Source: Butyricicoccus sp. OM04-18BH (GTDB taxonomy: Bacteria > Bacillota > Clostridia > Oscillospirales > Butyricicoccaceae). Taken from it: 64,000 nt of DNA. Each line of letters begins with the position of its first letter. Position 1 is the first letter of the stretch. Shown piece after piece: positions 16,959-26,484 of this stretch. The notes below the pieces were generated by a model. The model was not told the DNA's origin and made no database searches. It saw nothing but the letters and a program-made list of their open reading frames with translations. Where the stretch lies: contig NZ_QULN01000002.1 in the NCBI RefSeq assembly GCF_003481705.1, forward strand, positions 124,001-188,000, given 5' to 3'. The translations under genes and the position numbers were made by a program.

Positions 16959-18398
16959 TTAGTACGCGATGCCCCAGACAACCATCTTGTCGGCCTTCTT
17001 GCCGCAGACCGGGCAGGTATCTGCAATATGCTCCTGCTCAAACGGGATGCAGCGGCTTGGCATGCCGGTTTCTTCCTTGATTTTCTCCTCGCAGGCCTGA
17101 TCGCCGCACCACATGGACTTGATAAAGCCGGTGTGTTCAGCGAGGATGGACTTCATCTCATCCAGGCTGGTTGCGGTGTAGGTATGTGCCTCGCGATTTG
17201 CCAGCGCCTTTTCGTAGAGGCTCTTCTGGATGTCGTCGAGCAGAGCCGGAATGGTCTTTTCGAGATCCTCGAACTTGACGACAGTCTTTTCGCGGGTGTC
17301 GCGGCGGACGAGGACGCACTGACCCTCGGCGATGTCGCGCGGGCCGACTTCCAGACGGAGCGGAATGCCCTTCATCTCGTACTCGGCGAACTTCCAGCCC
17401 GGGGTATTGTCGGACAGGTCGATCTTCGCACGGATACCGGCTGCCTTGACCTGCTCGTACAGCTCGGCTGCCTTCTCCTTGACGCCTTCCTTGTGGGCAG
17501 CGACCGGGATTACGACGAGCTGGGTCGGAGCGATGCGCGGCGGCAGAACCAGACCTTCGTTATCGCCGTGGGTCATGATGATCGCGCCGATAATACGGGT
17601 GGAAACGCCCCAGGAGGTCTGATACATATACTGAAGCGTGTTGTTCTTATCGGTATACTGCATGCCGAAGGCGCGCGCGAAGCCGTCACCGAAGTAATGA
17701 GAAGTGCCGGACTGAAGCGCCTTGCAGTCGTGCATCATGGCCTCGATAGTGTAGGTGTTCTCCGCACCGGCGAAGCGCTCCTTCGGGGTCTTTTCGCCCT
17801 TGACGACCGGGATGGCCAGCCATTCCTCGAAGAACTTCGCATAGATGTTCAGCATGCGCAGGGTCTCCTGCATTGCCTCCTCGGCGGTTGCGTGGACGGT
17901 ATGACCCTCCTGCCACCAGAACTCACGGGAACGCAGGAACGGACGGGTGGTCTTTTCCCAGCGGACGACCGAGCACCACTGGTTGTACAGCTTGGGCAGG
18001 TCACGCCAAGAACGGACGATCTTCGCGTAATGCTCGCAGAACAGGGTCTCGGAGGTCGGGCGGACACACAGACGCTCCTCGAGCTTGTCATTGCCGCCGT
18101 GCGTTACCCACGCACACTCCGGCGCAAAGCCCTCTACGTGGTCGGCCTCCTTCTGGAGCAGGCTTTCCGGGATGAAGATCGGCATCGCAACGTTCTCGTG
18201 GCCGGTCTCCTTGAACATGGTGTCGAGCGTGTGCTGAATGTTCTCCCACAGCGCCTGCGCGTACGGGCGCATGATGATGCAGCCCTTGACGGACGAGTAG
18301 TCCGCCATCTCCGCCTTTTTTACGATATCTGTGTACCACTGCGCGAAATCTACGTCCATCGACGTGATCTCACTGACCAGCTTTTTCTTTTCAGCCAT
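16959..18398 (-). CDS. proS: Prolyl-tRNA synthetase, short archaeal/eukaryal-type form
   Basis: Charges tRNA-Pro, 479 aa. It has class II motifs ([29 protein letters not shown]) and the C-terminal zinc-binding extension ([10 protein letters not shown]...CPVCGKK) ending in the tyrosine typical of this form. The INS editing domain of the ~570-aa bacterial ProRS is absent, as expected for the ProS type 3 subgroup common in Clostridia. The start at 18398 has AAAGGTG 7 bp upstream. It lies 77 bp after thrS, so the thrS T-box may also affect it. Confidence 0.95.
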   Translation of the reverse strand: MAEKKKLVSEITSMDVDFAQWYTDIVKKAEMADYSSVKGCIIMRPYAQALWENIQHTLDTMFKETGHENVAMPIFIPESLLQKEADHVEGFAPECAWVTHGGNDKLEERLCVRPTSETLFCEHYAKIVRSWRDLPKLYNQWCSVVRWEKTTRPFLRSREFWWQEGHTVHATAEEAMQETLRMLNIYAKFFEEWLAIPVVKGEKTPKERFAGAENTYTIEAMMHDCKALQSGTSHYFGDGFARAFGMQYTDKNNTLQYMYQTSWGVSTRIIGAIIMTHGDNEGLVLPPRIAPTQLVVIPVAAHKEGVKEKAAELYEQVKAAGIRAKIDLSDNTPGWKFAEYEMKGIPLRLEVGPRDIAEGQCVLVRRDTREKTVVKFEDLEKTIPALLDDIQKSLYEKALANREAHTYTATSLDEMKSILAEHTGFIKSMWCGDQACEEKIKEETGMPSRCIPFEQEHIADTCPVCGKKADKMVVWGIAY

Positions 18399-18475
18399 TA
18401 TTTTCACCTTTCAAGTTGGATTTTTCTCTGTTTCATTTCTTTTCGCTTTTCTGAGGCGGAAGTCCGGACTGCACC

Positions 18476-20230
18476 TTACTTCAGCTTGTTCTTTACCTCG
18501 TAATCGAGCTTCTCGATAAATTCACCGAGCTCCATCGGGGTGGTCTCGCCGGTCTTGCGGTTGCGAACGGAGATGATGCCCTTCTCCTCGTCCTTGTCGC
18601 CGATAACGATCATATACGGCACCTTGTGTACCTGTGCCTCGCGGATCTTGTAGCCGATCTTCTCGTTGCGGTCGTCCATGGTGGCGCGGAAGCCCTTGTC
18701 GGTCAGCTGCTTCATGACCTCCTGTGCACAGGGAATGTTGCGGTCAGTCATCGGCATGACGCGAACCTGCTCCGGAGCCAGCCAGGTCGGGAATGCGCCG
18801 GCAAAGTGCTCGGTGATAACGCCGATGAAACGCTCGATCGAGCCGAGAACGACGCGGTGAATCATGACCGGACGATGTTTCTCGCCGTCCGCACCGGTGT
18901 ACTCGAGCTCGAAGCGCTCAGGCAGCTGCATATCGAGCTGAATGGTGCCGCACTGCCAGGTACGGCCGATGGAGTCTGCCAGATGGAAGTCGAGCTTCGG
19001 GCCGTAGAACGCACCGTCACCCTCGTTGACAACGTAGTCCTTACCGATCTCGGTGATCGCCTCGGCGAGGGTCTTTTCAGCGAACTGCCAGTCCTTGATG
19101 TCGCCCATGTGATCTTCCGGCATGGTGGACAGCTCGATCTGATAGGTCAGACCGAAGGTGGAGTAAACCTCATCGAACAGGCGGACGACGTTCTTGATCT
19201 CGTCCTTCATCTGATCCCAGGTCATGAAGATATGTGCGTCATCCTGCGTGAAGCAGCGGACACGGAACAGACCGTGCAGCGCGCCGGACAGCTCGTGACG
19301 GTGCACCAGACCCAGCTCGCCGACACGCAGCGGCAGTTCCTTGTAGGAATGCGGCTGAGACTTGTAAACGAGCATACCGCCCGGGCAGTTCATCGGCTTG
19401 ATTGCGTAGTCCTCGTCGTCGATGACGGTGGTGTACATGTTCTGCTTGTAGTGATCCCAGTGGCCGGAGCGCTCCCACAGCTTGCGGTTGAGGATCATCG
19501 GGGTGGAGACTTCAACGTAGCCGTAGCGCTTGTGAACCTCGCGCCAGTAGTCGATAAGGGTGTTCTTGAGGGTCATGCCGTTGGGCAGGAAGAACGGGAA
19601 GCCGGGGCCCTCCTCGGTCAGCATGAACAGGCCGAGCTCCTTACCGAGCTTGCGGTGGTCGCGCTTCTTGGCTTCCTCCAGCATATTGAGGTACTGGTCA
19701 AGCTCGTCCTTCTTCGGGAACGCGGTGCCGTAGATGCGCTGAAGCATCTTCTTGGACGAATCGCCGCGCCAGTAAGCGCCGGTGACGTTCATCAGCTTGA
19801 TGCCGTTGCCCTTGACACGGCCGGTGGAGTCCAGATGCGGACCTGCGCACAGGTCGGTGAATTCGCCCTGCTTGTAGAAGGAGATGGTCGCGTCTTCGGG
19901 CAGGTCGTTGATCAGCTCTACCTTATAGGGCTCCTCGCGCTCCTGCATGAGCTTGACAGCTTCCGCACGCGGAAGCTCGAAGCGCTCGAGCTTTTCCTTC
20001 TCCTTGCAGATCTTGCGCATCTCGGCCTCGAGTGCGTCCAGATGCTCCTGCGTGAAGGAGAACGGTGCATCGAAGTCGTAATAGAAGCCGTTTTCGATAG
20101 CCGGGCCGATGGCCAGCTTGACCTCCGGGTACAGACGCTTTACCGCCTGAGCGAGGATGTGGGAAACCGTGTGACGGTACGTGTCACGGTATTCCTTGTT
20201 TTCAAACGTGTACTTGTTGTCCTCAGACAT
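18476..20230 (-). CDS. thrS: Threonyl-tRNA synthetase lacking the TGS domain
   Basis: Charges tRNA-Thr, 584 aa. The protein starts directly at the editing domain (HTVSHILAQAV ... DLCAGPH, the HxxxH and CxxxH zinc/editing residues). The class II core follows (MILNRKLWERSGHW, the MNCPGGM zinc cysteine, RVGELGLVHRHE, and LGSIERFIGVITEH), then the anticodon-binding domain. The ~60-residue N-terminal TGS domain of the standard ~640-aa enzyme is missing. Start ATG with AAAGGTGAG. A threonine T-box lies upstream. Confidence 0.96.
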   Translation of the reverse strand: MSEDNKYTFENKEYRDTYRHTVSHILAQAVKRLYPEVKLAIGPAIENGFYYDFDAPFSFTQEHLDALEAEMRKICKEKEKLERFELPRAEAVKLMQEREEPYKVELINDLPEDATISFYKQGEFTDLCAGPHLDSTGRVKGNGIKLMNVTGAYWRGDSSKKMLQRIYGTAFPKKDELDQYLNMLEEAKKRDHRKLGKELGLFMLTEEGPGFPFFLPNGMTLKNTLIDYWREVHKRYGYVEVSTPMILNRKLWERSGHWDHYKQNMYTTVIDDEDYAIKPMNCPGGMLVYKSQPHSYKELPLRVGELGLVHRHELSGALHGLFRVRCFTQDDAHIFMTWDQMKDEIKNVVRLFDEVYSTFGLTYQIELSTMPEDHMGDIKDWQFAEKTLAEAITEIGKDYVVNEGDGAFYGPKLDFHLADSIGRTWQCGTIQLDMQLPERFELEYTGADGEKHRPVMIHRVVLGSIERFIGVITEHFAGAFPTWLAPEQVRVMPMTDRNIPCAQEVMKQLTDKGFRATMDDRNEKIGYKIREAQVHKVPYMIVIGDKDEEKGIISVRNRKTGETTPMELGEFIEKLDYEVKNKLK

Positions 20231-20287
20231 GGTTTTATCTCACCTTTCCTGTCAGTTTTAACAAAAATAAGCGTAATCCGTGCAGAT

Positions 20288-20616
20288 AAAAAAATTCCGC
20301 TCACCGCTGAGCGTGAGACTCAGGGGTGAGCGGAAAGCCCACGGTACCACCCTGCTTGCAGAGCCTCTGCATCCGATACACGAGGTTTCGGAGAAGGCGT
20401 TTCTGCCGCTTGGGGTCTTATAACGTAGACGAAACGATACAGCTTCAGCACTTTTCTAAAGGCGTTGGGCCGTACAGCTCGGGAAACCGGTAGCCGTTCC
20501 TTGAGGTCTGCGGACGCTTTCAGCCGCGTCATCCGCTCTCTTGCAGGACCGTATTTATGGAAACAGCATTTTTCCGTCGAAGCCGATAATATTGTTAAGT
20601 TTGAATTACATGGACT
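20288..20616 (-). ncRNA. T-box leader (threonine-type) upstream of thrS
   Basis: On the minus strand: stem I with AGAGAGCGGATGACGCGGCTG, a candidate ACC (Thr) specifier complementary to 20489-20491, and the T-box GGGTGGTACCGTGG complementary to about 20338-20351. A terminator hairpin (CCGCTCACC...GGTGAGCGG) with a seven-T run is complementary to about 20288-20335. It should sense uncharged tRNA-Thr. Confidence 0.92.
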
Positions 20617-20645
20617 ATTTTATACTGTAATTACTGGTTTGTCAA
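20617..20645 (-). promoter_or_regulatory. sigma-A promoter of the thrS T-box
   Basis: Minus-strand TTGACA (20640-20645), 17 bp, TAAAAT (20617-20622). Confidence 0.75.
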
Positions 20646-20715
20646 CCCCTTTTTCGCAACCTTTTACAGAGAACAGAAGCAGCTGCACTGCTTAGCGGGA
20701 AAGGGAAAAAGGGGT

Positions 20716-21252
20716 TCAGCATTTGAGTGCTGGGTCAGAGATGTTCTTTGTAATGCGTTCATAAAAGGCACGCTGGTCATCCATGGAGGAGAACGCCTCG
20801 AAGGGGACGATGATGGCGGAAAACTCGTCGACGAAAATGAAGTAGTGCCTGTCATCGGATGCAGTACGCTGTACTGCGTCATAGCGGTAAACGCTGTCTT
20901 CGTTCTCCCCCTTGAGCTCGAAGTCTTCATCGCGCAGGGTGAGCGTCTTGGGGCCGCAGAGCTGCTTGTTGTTGGCGTTTTTGAGGATGCGCTCGGTGTT
21001 TTTCACAACCTTGCGGCGCATATACCACGGCGTTCCGAAAAAGCAGACCGCAGCGAGTGCGAGATAAACCAGACCGGAGACGAGCGTCAGCGCGTGCAGC
21101 CAGTACATGAGCACCGAACCACCGATGATGACAATGACAGCCGTTGCGACACGCATCATCCAGATGGAGCGCTGTACGACAGCATTGTTGTTGAAGTAGT
21201 TAAGATTAAAGTCGATGTAATCCTGTTTGGAAACACTGTATTTGAATTCCAA
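20716..21252 (-). CDS. YcxB-like membrane protein
   Basis: Protein of 178 aa with two adjacent membrane segments (~35-80) followed by a soluble C-terminal domain (YDAVQRTASDDRHYFIFVDEFSAIIVPFEAF), the architecture of the YcxB-like family of unknown function. The start is TTG with GAGGAGG 8 bp upstream; the longer in-frame extension has no ribosome site and crosses the promoter. A perfect palindrome between promoter and ribosome site suggests a repressor. Confidence 0.75.
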   Translation of the reverse strand: MEFKYSVSKQDYIDFNLNYFNNNAVVQRSIWMMRVATAVIVIIGGSVLMYWLHALTLVSGLVYLALAAVCFFGTPWYMRRKVVKNTERILKNANNKQLCGPKTLTLRDEDFELKGENEDSVYRYDAVQRTASDDRHYFIFVDEFSAIIVPFEAFSSMDDQRAFYERITKNISDPALKC

Positions 21253-21267
21253 GGTGAAAGCCTCCTC

Positions 21268-21285
21268 TTTACCGTTTGGTAAAGA
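21268..21285. promoter_or_regulatory. Palindromic operator candidate of the YcxB-like gene
   Basis: CTTTACC-GTTT-GGTAAAG: perfect 7-bp arms, touching the -10 box and lying at the expected transcription start. Confidence 0.6.
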
Positions 21286-21313
21286 GTATACCATAAAAGG
21301 CAAAGGCATGCAA
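21285..21313 (-). promoter_or_regulatory. sigma-A promoter of the YcxB-like gene
   Basis: Minus-strand TTGCAT (21308-21313), 17 bp, TATACT (21285-21290). Confidence 0.65.
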
Positions 21314-21397
21314 CCGGCGCCCGTCCGCTCCCCCTGCTGCCGGGAGAGAAAACCTGCTCGGATATCAGCGAATCTCTTGGATAAACGTTGTAAAAGC

Positions 21398-21433
21398 AAA
21401 AAAGCCGCTCTTTCTCTCGAAAGAACGGCTTTA
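21398..21433 (-). terminator. Terminator of tRNA-Pro(GGG)
   Basis: Minus-strand stem AAGCCGTTCTTTC-GAGA-GAAAGAGCGGCTT followed by TTTTGCTTTT. Confidence 0.85.
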
Positions 21434-21435
21434 TC

Positions 21436-21511
21436 TGGTCCGAGTGACAGGACTTGAACCTGCGGCCTCTTGACCCCCAGTCAAGCACGCTACCAGCTGC
21501 GCTACACCCGG
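21436..21511 (-). tRNA. tRNA-Pro (anticodon GGG)
   Basis: 76 nt with encoded CCA. Acceptor CCGGGTG pairs with CACTCGG. The anticodon stem is CTTGA/TCAAG around loop CTGGGGG (anticodon GGG), and the T arm is GCAGG-TTCAAGT-CCTGT. All stems are intact. Confidence 0.93.
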
Positions 21512-21612
21512 ATTGATCTGTAAGGCTTCAAACCTTACTCGTCTATTCTATCAAAATGGTCATTAAATGTCAAGCATAATTTTTAAAAATATGATTTTTG
21601 CATTGCTGACCG

Positions 21613-21653
21613 GAAGCAGAAAGAGCGCAGCCGGTTTTGTCCGGACTGCGCTC
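21613..21653 (-). terminator. Terminator after ribU
   Basis: Minus-strand hairpin AGAGCGCAGTCCGG-ACAAAA-CCGGCTGCGCTCT followed by TTCTGCTT. Confidence 0.75.
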
Positions 21654-21661
21654 TGATTTTC

Positions 21662-22279
21662 TTATCCTGCCTGCTGGCGGGAATGATGGAACTCGATCTG
21701 CTTGGTTTTAATGAAAACACTCAGTTTCTTGTATGCAAGCATCGTGATTACGGTGAGAATGGCACCCTTGATGAGATTGAAAGGCAGAACGCCGAGCAAC
21801 AGGTACATGCCCATGCCGGTAATGCTCGGATTGACCGCCGAGCAAAGTTCAAAGATAGCGTCCAGATTCCAGCCCATTCCATTCACATAGAACGGAATAA
21901 TCAAGAAATAGTTGGTGAGCATACCCATGCACGCCATCGCGACCGAACCAACAGCACAGCCGGTGACCGCCATCTTGCGGCTTTTGTGTGCGCGGTAGAC
22001 CAGAACAGCGATGATGACAAGAGTGGACAGCATGAGAAAGTCTGCGGCCTCGCCCGAACCGGCGGTCTGGGTCTGTGTCAGATGGATCAGATCCTTGATG
22101 CCGATCATCGTAATCGCCGGAGCGATGCCGAGGATGAATGCTCCGACCAGAACGACAGCGCCCGAAAGATCGACCTTGAGAAAGGGCGGCATGAACGGAA
22201 TCGGAAATTCAAAATACATCATAATGATCGCGATCGCCGCAAATACTGCGGTGCAGGTAATTTTTTTTGCTTTTGTCAT
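21662..22279 (-). CDS. ribU: Riboflavin ECF transporter S-component
   Basis: Membrane substrate-binding subunit of an energy-coupling-factor transporter, 205 aa with about six hydrophobic segments and the RibU-type N-terminus (MTKAKKITCTAVFAAIAIIMMYFEFPIPF...FLKVDLSG). It needs a shared EcfAA'T module encoded elsewhere. The start at 22279 has AGGGGAA upstream; the longer in-frame extension would read through the riboswitch. The FMN riboswitch and its terminator directly upstream make riboflavin the substrate with high probability. Confidence 0.93.
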   Translation of the reverse strand: MTKAKKITCTAVFAAIAIIMMYFEFPIPFMPPFLKVDLSGAVVLVGAFILGIAPAITMIGIKDLIHLTQTQTAGSGEAADFLMLSTLVIIAVLVYRAHKSRKMAVTGCAVGSVAMACMGMLTNYFLIIPFYVNGMGWNLDAIFELCSAVNPSITGMGMYLLLGVLPFNLIKGAILTVITMLAYKKLSVFIKTKQIEFHHSRQQAG

Positions 22280-22330
22280 AACAGCTTCCCCTTTGCGTGT
22301 TCTGTTTTCGGTCTGCTGACCGAGGGAAAA

Positions 22331-22505
22331 CAAAAGCCCTTTGGAAAACTCCAAAGGGCGCACAGACGTACCGAAATACACCTGTTTCTCTCATCCGGAC
22401 TATGACCGTCGGTCGGGATTTACACCCGTCATGCCTTGCGGCTCGCAGACTATCGGGACTCACGCCCGTTTACTGCCGGTGGAGACTTTCACTCCGCCCT
22501 GAAAC
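22331..22505 (-). ncRNA. FMN riboswitch with terminator, controlling ribU
   Basis: The minus strand shows the conserved RFN element from AGGGCGGAGTGAAAGTCTCC to CCGGATGAGAGAA (complementary to about 22386-22505). A terminator hairpin GCCCTTTGGAG-TTTT-CCAAAGGGC with a T-rich tail (22331-22362) follows. FMN binding should stop ribU transcription. Confidence 0.95.
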
Positions 22506-22528
22506 AGAACATTTTAATTGATGGCTTT

Positions 22529-22557
22529 ATTATAAGCCGTCTCTGCTCTTCTGTCAA
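22529..22557 (-). promoter_or_regulatory. Near-consensus promoter of ribU
   Basis: Minus-strand TTGACA (22552-22557), 17 bp, TATAAT (22529-22534): perfect hexamers. The -35 box overlaps the last codons of rnmV. Confidence 0.85.
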
Positions 22558-23156
22558 TCCCCGGAAGAGAAACTTTGCAGGATCTCGCAAAGCTGCTGAC
22601 GAGTGCCGACAGCATTGATGAATTCGAGCAGTGCGTTGGCAGTCATGTGCTGCGGCAGATCGAGAGCTTTGAGGACGGCAGCACGGCGCACCGTGCTGTC
22701 CGGGCGGCCGGACAGACCCCATTCAAAGAAGTCGGCCTTGGTAATCGTCCTTTCCGCAGGGGCGCGCTCTCCTTCCCCTTCAAATGTTGCGCCGGCGCGG
22801 CGCAGTGCGTCCAAGATAACCCCCGGACGCATCCCCTCGACACCGAGCTTGCCCTCCTTGGAGCCATGCTTTTTGCGCCGCTCCTTGCCGGCAACATCGG
22901 GGACATATGCCTGCTTGATCCTGCCCTGAGGGAGAGCCCCCTTGAGATAATTACGGATGACGAAGCCTGCGCCGTCGCTGTCGGTCAGCACGATCAGGCC
23001 GCGCGTTTCGGCAATGCGGCGGATGACCTTAAGCTGATCCTTGTTATTGAAGATACGAAAGCCGCCGGTTTCGAGGACTACCGTGTCGACCACCTGACGG
23101 ACGGTATTGACATCGTAGCGGCCCTCCACGAGAATCGCTTCACGCAGTTTTATCAT
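22554..23156 (-). CDS. rnmV: Ribonuclease M5
   Basis: Matures the 5S rRNA precursor in low-GC Gram-positives. The 200-aa protein has an N-terminal TOPRIM domain: EGRYD with catalytic Glu (~11-15) and LTDSDGAGFVIRNYLKG with DxD (~57-73). The C-terminal region carries the typical VEGMRPGVILDALRRA block. It overlaps holA by four bases (ATGA), so the two are probably translationally coupled. Confidence 0.93.
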   Translation of the reverse strand: MIKLREAILVEGRYDVNTVRQVVDTVVLETGGFRIFNNKDQLKVIRRIAETRGLIVLTDSDGAGFVIRNYLKGALPQGRIKQAYVPDVAGKERRKKHGSKEGKLGVEGMRPGVILDALRRAGATFEGEGERAPAERTITKADFFEWGLSGRPDSTVRRAAVLKALDLPQHMTANALLEFINAVGTRQQLCEILQSFSSGD

Positions 23157-24205
23157 GATTTCGCCCCTTTCACCTCGGCCGCAATGTCGAGCAGCGTCAG
23201 CTCGATCAGCTTTTGCCTGTCGACGGCGCTTCCCTTCAGCTCCGAATCTGTGCGCGCACAGAGCGAAGCCGCCCGACGCAGCACCGGAAGCGGAAGCCGC
23301 CGCGCCGCGCTCTGTATCTTCTTGGCATAAAACGGCGATTTTGAGCCGATCATTTCAGCAAGATACCGGTCTCCCCCGCGTGTTTCTGCACAGATCTTCG
23401 CAGCGTACAGGCGCTGGATATGACGCATGATGGTCGTGAAGATGACGACCTCATTGTTCTTGAGACGCAAAAGATCCCCGACGAGGGCAACTGCTTTTTC
23501 AAACTTTCCTGCCGCGATCGCATCGGTCAGGTCGAACACTACCGCATCCAGTACTGGTGAGCAGACTGCGTCGATGTTATAGCGCTTGATCTCGCCTGTC
23601 GTGCAATGCGCTGCCGCCTTTTCGATCTCTCCCATGAGATTGGTCAGTGATGTGCCGCACAGGAAGATCATATAGGCTGCATCTTCATCCGAGATGATAC
23701 AGTTCAGCTCACGCGCACGGCGTTCCAGACGTTCGATGAGTTCTTTTTCCTCCAGACGCGCAAATTCAGCAGTGCAGGCCTTTTTTTCAAGCAGCTTGTA
23801 CATTTTGGTGCGCTTGTCCGGCTTGGCTTCAAGAATGTCGAAATAAAATATCAGACAGACATAGTCCGGCAGGTCGGACAGCAGGTCGATCAGTTGGTCT
23901 CCGAAAGACGCAGGCGGCGCATAAATATTGAAATCGGTCACGATGACCAGCTTTTGCTCGCTCATCGCCGGATAGCTGTCTACTGCCTCGGTCAGCGACT
24001 CGAGCGTCAGCGTCTTGCCGTCCAGTTCGATGAGATTGAAGTCTGCGAATGTCTCATCTACGACTTTTTTTCTGAGCTGCCGCAGATAGTATTCTCTGAG
24101 GTAGGCTTCCTCGCCGTACAGGATGTACAGCGTCTCAAAGCTGCCCTTTGCAAGGTCCTGCTTGAGCTTCAGCCGCCCGTTTTTATTTTGCTTTTCGACA
24201 GCCAT
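23153..24205 (-). CDS. holA: DNA polymerase III subunit delta
   Basis: Clamp-loader subunit that opens the sliding clamp, 350 aa. The N-terminus has the family LYGEEAYLREYYL and a degenerate AAA+ domain (FNIYAPPASFGDQLIDLLSDLPDYVCLIFY), with the conserved GTSLTNLMGEIEKAAAH helix and the C-terminal collar domain. The start at 24205 has AAAAGGAGTGACGGC before the ATG. The comEC stop lies 4 bp upstream, the common comEC-holA arrangement in Firmicutes. Confidence 0.92.
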   Translation of the reverse strand: MAVEKQNKNGRLKLKQDLAKGSFETLYILYGEEAYLREYYLRQLRKKVVDETFADFNLIELDGKTLTLESLTEAVDSYPAMSEQKLVIVTDFNIYAPPASFGDQLIDLLSDLPDYVCLIFYFDILEAKPDKRTKMYKLLEKKACTAEFARLEEKELIERLERRARELNCIISDEDAAYMIFLCGTSLTNLMGEIEKAAAHCTTGEIKRYNIDAVCSPVLDAVVFDLTDAIAAGKFEKAVALVGDLLRLKNNEVVIFTTIMRHIQRLYAAKICAETRGGDRYLAEMIGSKSPFYAKKIQSAARRLPLPVLRRAASLCARTDSELKGSAVDRQKLIELTLLDIAAEVKGAKS

Positions 24206-24209
24206 GCCG

Positions 24210-26435
24210 TCACTCCTTTTTGTACCGGCGGACAATCCCGCCGGATGTATCTGTGCTTTCGCACGGAACGCTGCCGCAGCGGAGCGAAGTGGTTTCGCGC
24301 TCGGCGGTAACGAGTATTTTTCTTGTCTGCATGTGATTCATCAGCGGCACGAGCAATTCTGCATCGCCTGCTGTGTTCTGCGCGAGCATCAGCTCATCCG
24401 CGCGGGGCAGTTCGCCGCCGTTTTCAGCGAATGCTGCGAGCTGTTTTTTCGTTGCGCTGTGCAGAAAGAGAACCTTGTCCGCGATACAGACGCCGAGCTT
24501 TCCCTCTGCAACGGGGAAAACGGAAACGGGCGCCGCCGCACCGATGATGGACTGCGGTTCGGAAATCTCCTCGGCTTGATACTGCTCACATAGCCGCAGA
24601 AGCTCCATATTCTTCGCAGTCTCGGTGCAGCCGGACGGAATAAGAATGCGCGCGACCCTGACGTTTTCCATCAGCTGCGGCAGGTCGCGGGCGTGCCCCA
24701 TGTCGACCGCTGTGAGAATGAGCGTGTCGATGCGCGGTACCCCGTTCAGACGCATCCATTCGTGCGTCAGTGCCGCAGCGCTGCGCGAGGTACCTGCACA
24801 GTCGATAAGCGTCGCATGACCGCGCGTATCCGAGAGGATAACCGCCTGTCCCGAACCGCAGGGCAGGTATGTTACGCTGTACTCCCCTGTTCGGAGAACG
24901 GCGTCTGTGAGAAACAGCCCGCCGACCGTGCAGCAGACAAGCGGCAGCACGATACGCCACCGAACGCGTGAGCCTGCGGTCAGCCAGACGATAACAGCGC
25001 CTCCGGCAAGTGCGAGCGCCGCAATACCGAGAGGACGGCTGAGGTCGATCGAGCCGAACGGGAGCAATGAAATGCGTTCAGCAAGAATCAGCAGAAAGCG
25101 CAGCATCAGCCGCAGCGGAACGGCGAAAACCGGCAGGACTGCCGGGCAAAACGCCGAAACGGCGCACAGCAGATAACCAAAGACGAAGCACACACCCGTG
25201 AGTGCGGCCGCCGGAAGATTTGCAGGTAGAGAAAGCAGAGACGCGCGTCCGAAACAGGCGAGCGAGACCGGCAGCGTGAAGATTGAGTCGCAGACCGTGC
25301 ACGAGAGCGCCCCTGCCGGAAAGGCAAGCAGCCGCCGCGTCAGACGCGCACATTCCGCGAACGGCGCGAGCAGTCTGTGCTGCATGGAGGACGCGAACAG
25401 GATAAGACCGAGCGTCGCGGAGAACGAAAGCTGGAGACCGGCGCCTGCGGCGGCGTAAGGGTTCAGCAGCAGGAGCAGCGCAAGCGCCGCCATGAGAGAC
25501 AGCTTGGGATTGACGTCCCGACGCAGGATAAAACCGAGCGCTGTAATACCGTACATGACGGCGGCGCGGATGACGGAGGGCGTCGCGCCTGCAACTGGTA
25601 CAAACAGCAGAATGAGCGGCAGCGAGAGATAAACACCCCATTTTCTGCCGAGCAGCACGAAACAGAATGCCGCAAGGTAGCCGACATGCAGTCCGGAGAC
25701 CGCGACAAGATGGCTGAGTCCGGCCATGCGGAAGGACAGTGTATCGTCATCAGACATGCCGGTGCGGTCGCCCAGCAGCAGACCGCGCAGCAGTCCGGCC
25801 TCCCGTTCGGGCAGCGCTGCGGAAACCGCATTTTTGCAGAAGCGCGCGATGCGCTGCGGCAGATACCGCGGACTGCCGGACGCGGAGCCGAGACGTTCGA
25901 AGCCGATCACATCACCGCTCTTGTCCCTGGTGGAGAATGCGGCGATAAAGCAGCCGTCCGCCGCGAGCGAGCGTTCCCGGTCGGGATTGCTGCGGTAAAA
26001 TGTCACATGCGCTTCGATGCGGTCTCCGGCGCAGAGCGGTGTATCACTCAGCGGAAGATAGCAGAAGGTGCGGAAGCTGCGGCGCAGATAACGGTTCGGT
26101 TCAACGCGAAGCTCAGCGCGCTGGCTGTCCTCATAGACCGAGGCATCCTGCAAAACCGTTGCTCGAACGACTGCGCTGCGGCCGTTCAGCTCGCGGATGG
26201 GCTGTGCAAGATACCTGTCGCAGGGCGACAGCTGTACGAGTGCAAAGACTGCGGCGCACAGCATGGCGAGGACGGTAAACGCTCGGCGATGCCTGACGGC
26301 GAATGCCGCGCCGATCAGCAGCACGGCGAGCGCGGGAAGGCACAGGAACGATGACGGGACGAGCCCGAACCGCACCGCGATGAGCAGCATTGCGGCATAC
26401 GGGGGCACAAGATACAGCAGCGGTCGCTCAAACAT
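24210..26435 (-). CDS. comEC: ComEC/Rec2-family DNA uptake channel protein with degenerate metallo-beta-lactamase domain
   Basis: Predicted membrane channel for single-stranded DNA in natural transformation, 741 aa, full length. Order: N-terminal membrane/OB region, the Competence domain with many membrane segments (residues ~220-500, including MAGLSHLVAVSGLHVGYLA), then a C-terminal metallo-beta-lactamase-like domain. In that domain the metal-binding THxHxDH signature is replaced by LTAVDMGHARDLP, so metal catalysis is unlikely. The start at 26435 follows GGGGGAGAG; the longer in-frame extension is basic and crosses the promoter. Confidence 0.88.
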   Translation of the reverse strand: MFERPLLYLVPPYAAMLLIAVRFGLVPSSFLCLPALAVLLIGAAFAVRHRRAFTVLAMLCAAVFALVQLSPCDRYLAQPIRELNGRSAVVRATVLQDASVYEDSQRAELRVEPNRYLRRSFRTFCYLPLSDTPLCAGDRIEAHVTFYRSNPDRERSLAADGCFIAAFSTRDKSGDVIGFERLGSASGSPRYLPQRIARFCKNAVSAALPEREAGLLRGLLLGDRTGMSDDDTLSFRMAGLSHLVAVSGLHVGYLAAFCFVLLGRKWGVYLSLPLILLFVPVAGATPSVIRAAVMYGITALGFILRRDVNPKLSLMAALALLLLLNPYAAAGAGLQLSFSATLGLILFASSMQHRLLAPFAECARLTRRLLAFPAGALSCTVCDSIFTLPVSLACFGRASLLSLPANLPAAALTGVCFVFGYLLCAVSAFCPAVLPVFAVPLRLMLRFLLILAERISLLPFGSIDLSRPLGIAALALAGGAVIVWLTAGSRVRWRIVLPLVCCTVGGLFLTDAVLRTGEYSVTYLPCGSGQAVILSDTRGHATLIDCAGTSRSAAALTHEWMRLNGVPRIDTLILTAVDMGHARDLPQLMENVRVARILIPSGCTETAKNMELLRLCEQYQAEEISEPQSIIGAAAPVSVFPVAEGKLGVCIADKVLFLHSATKKQLAAFAENGGELPRADELMLAQNTAGDAELLVPLMNHMQTRKILVTAERETTSLRCGSVPCESTDTSGGIVRRYKKE

Positions 26436-26484
26436 GGCCTCTCCCCCGTTTCTTCTGCCGCAGCAGGGCAGTTTTTCACTAATC

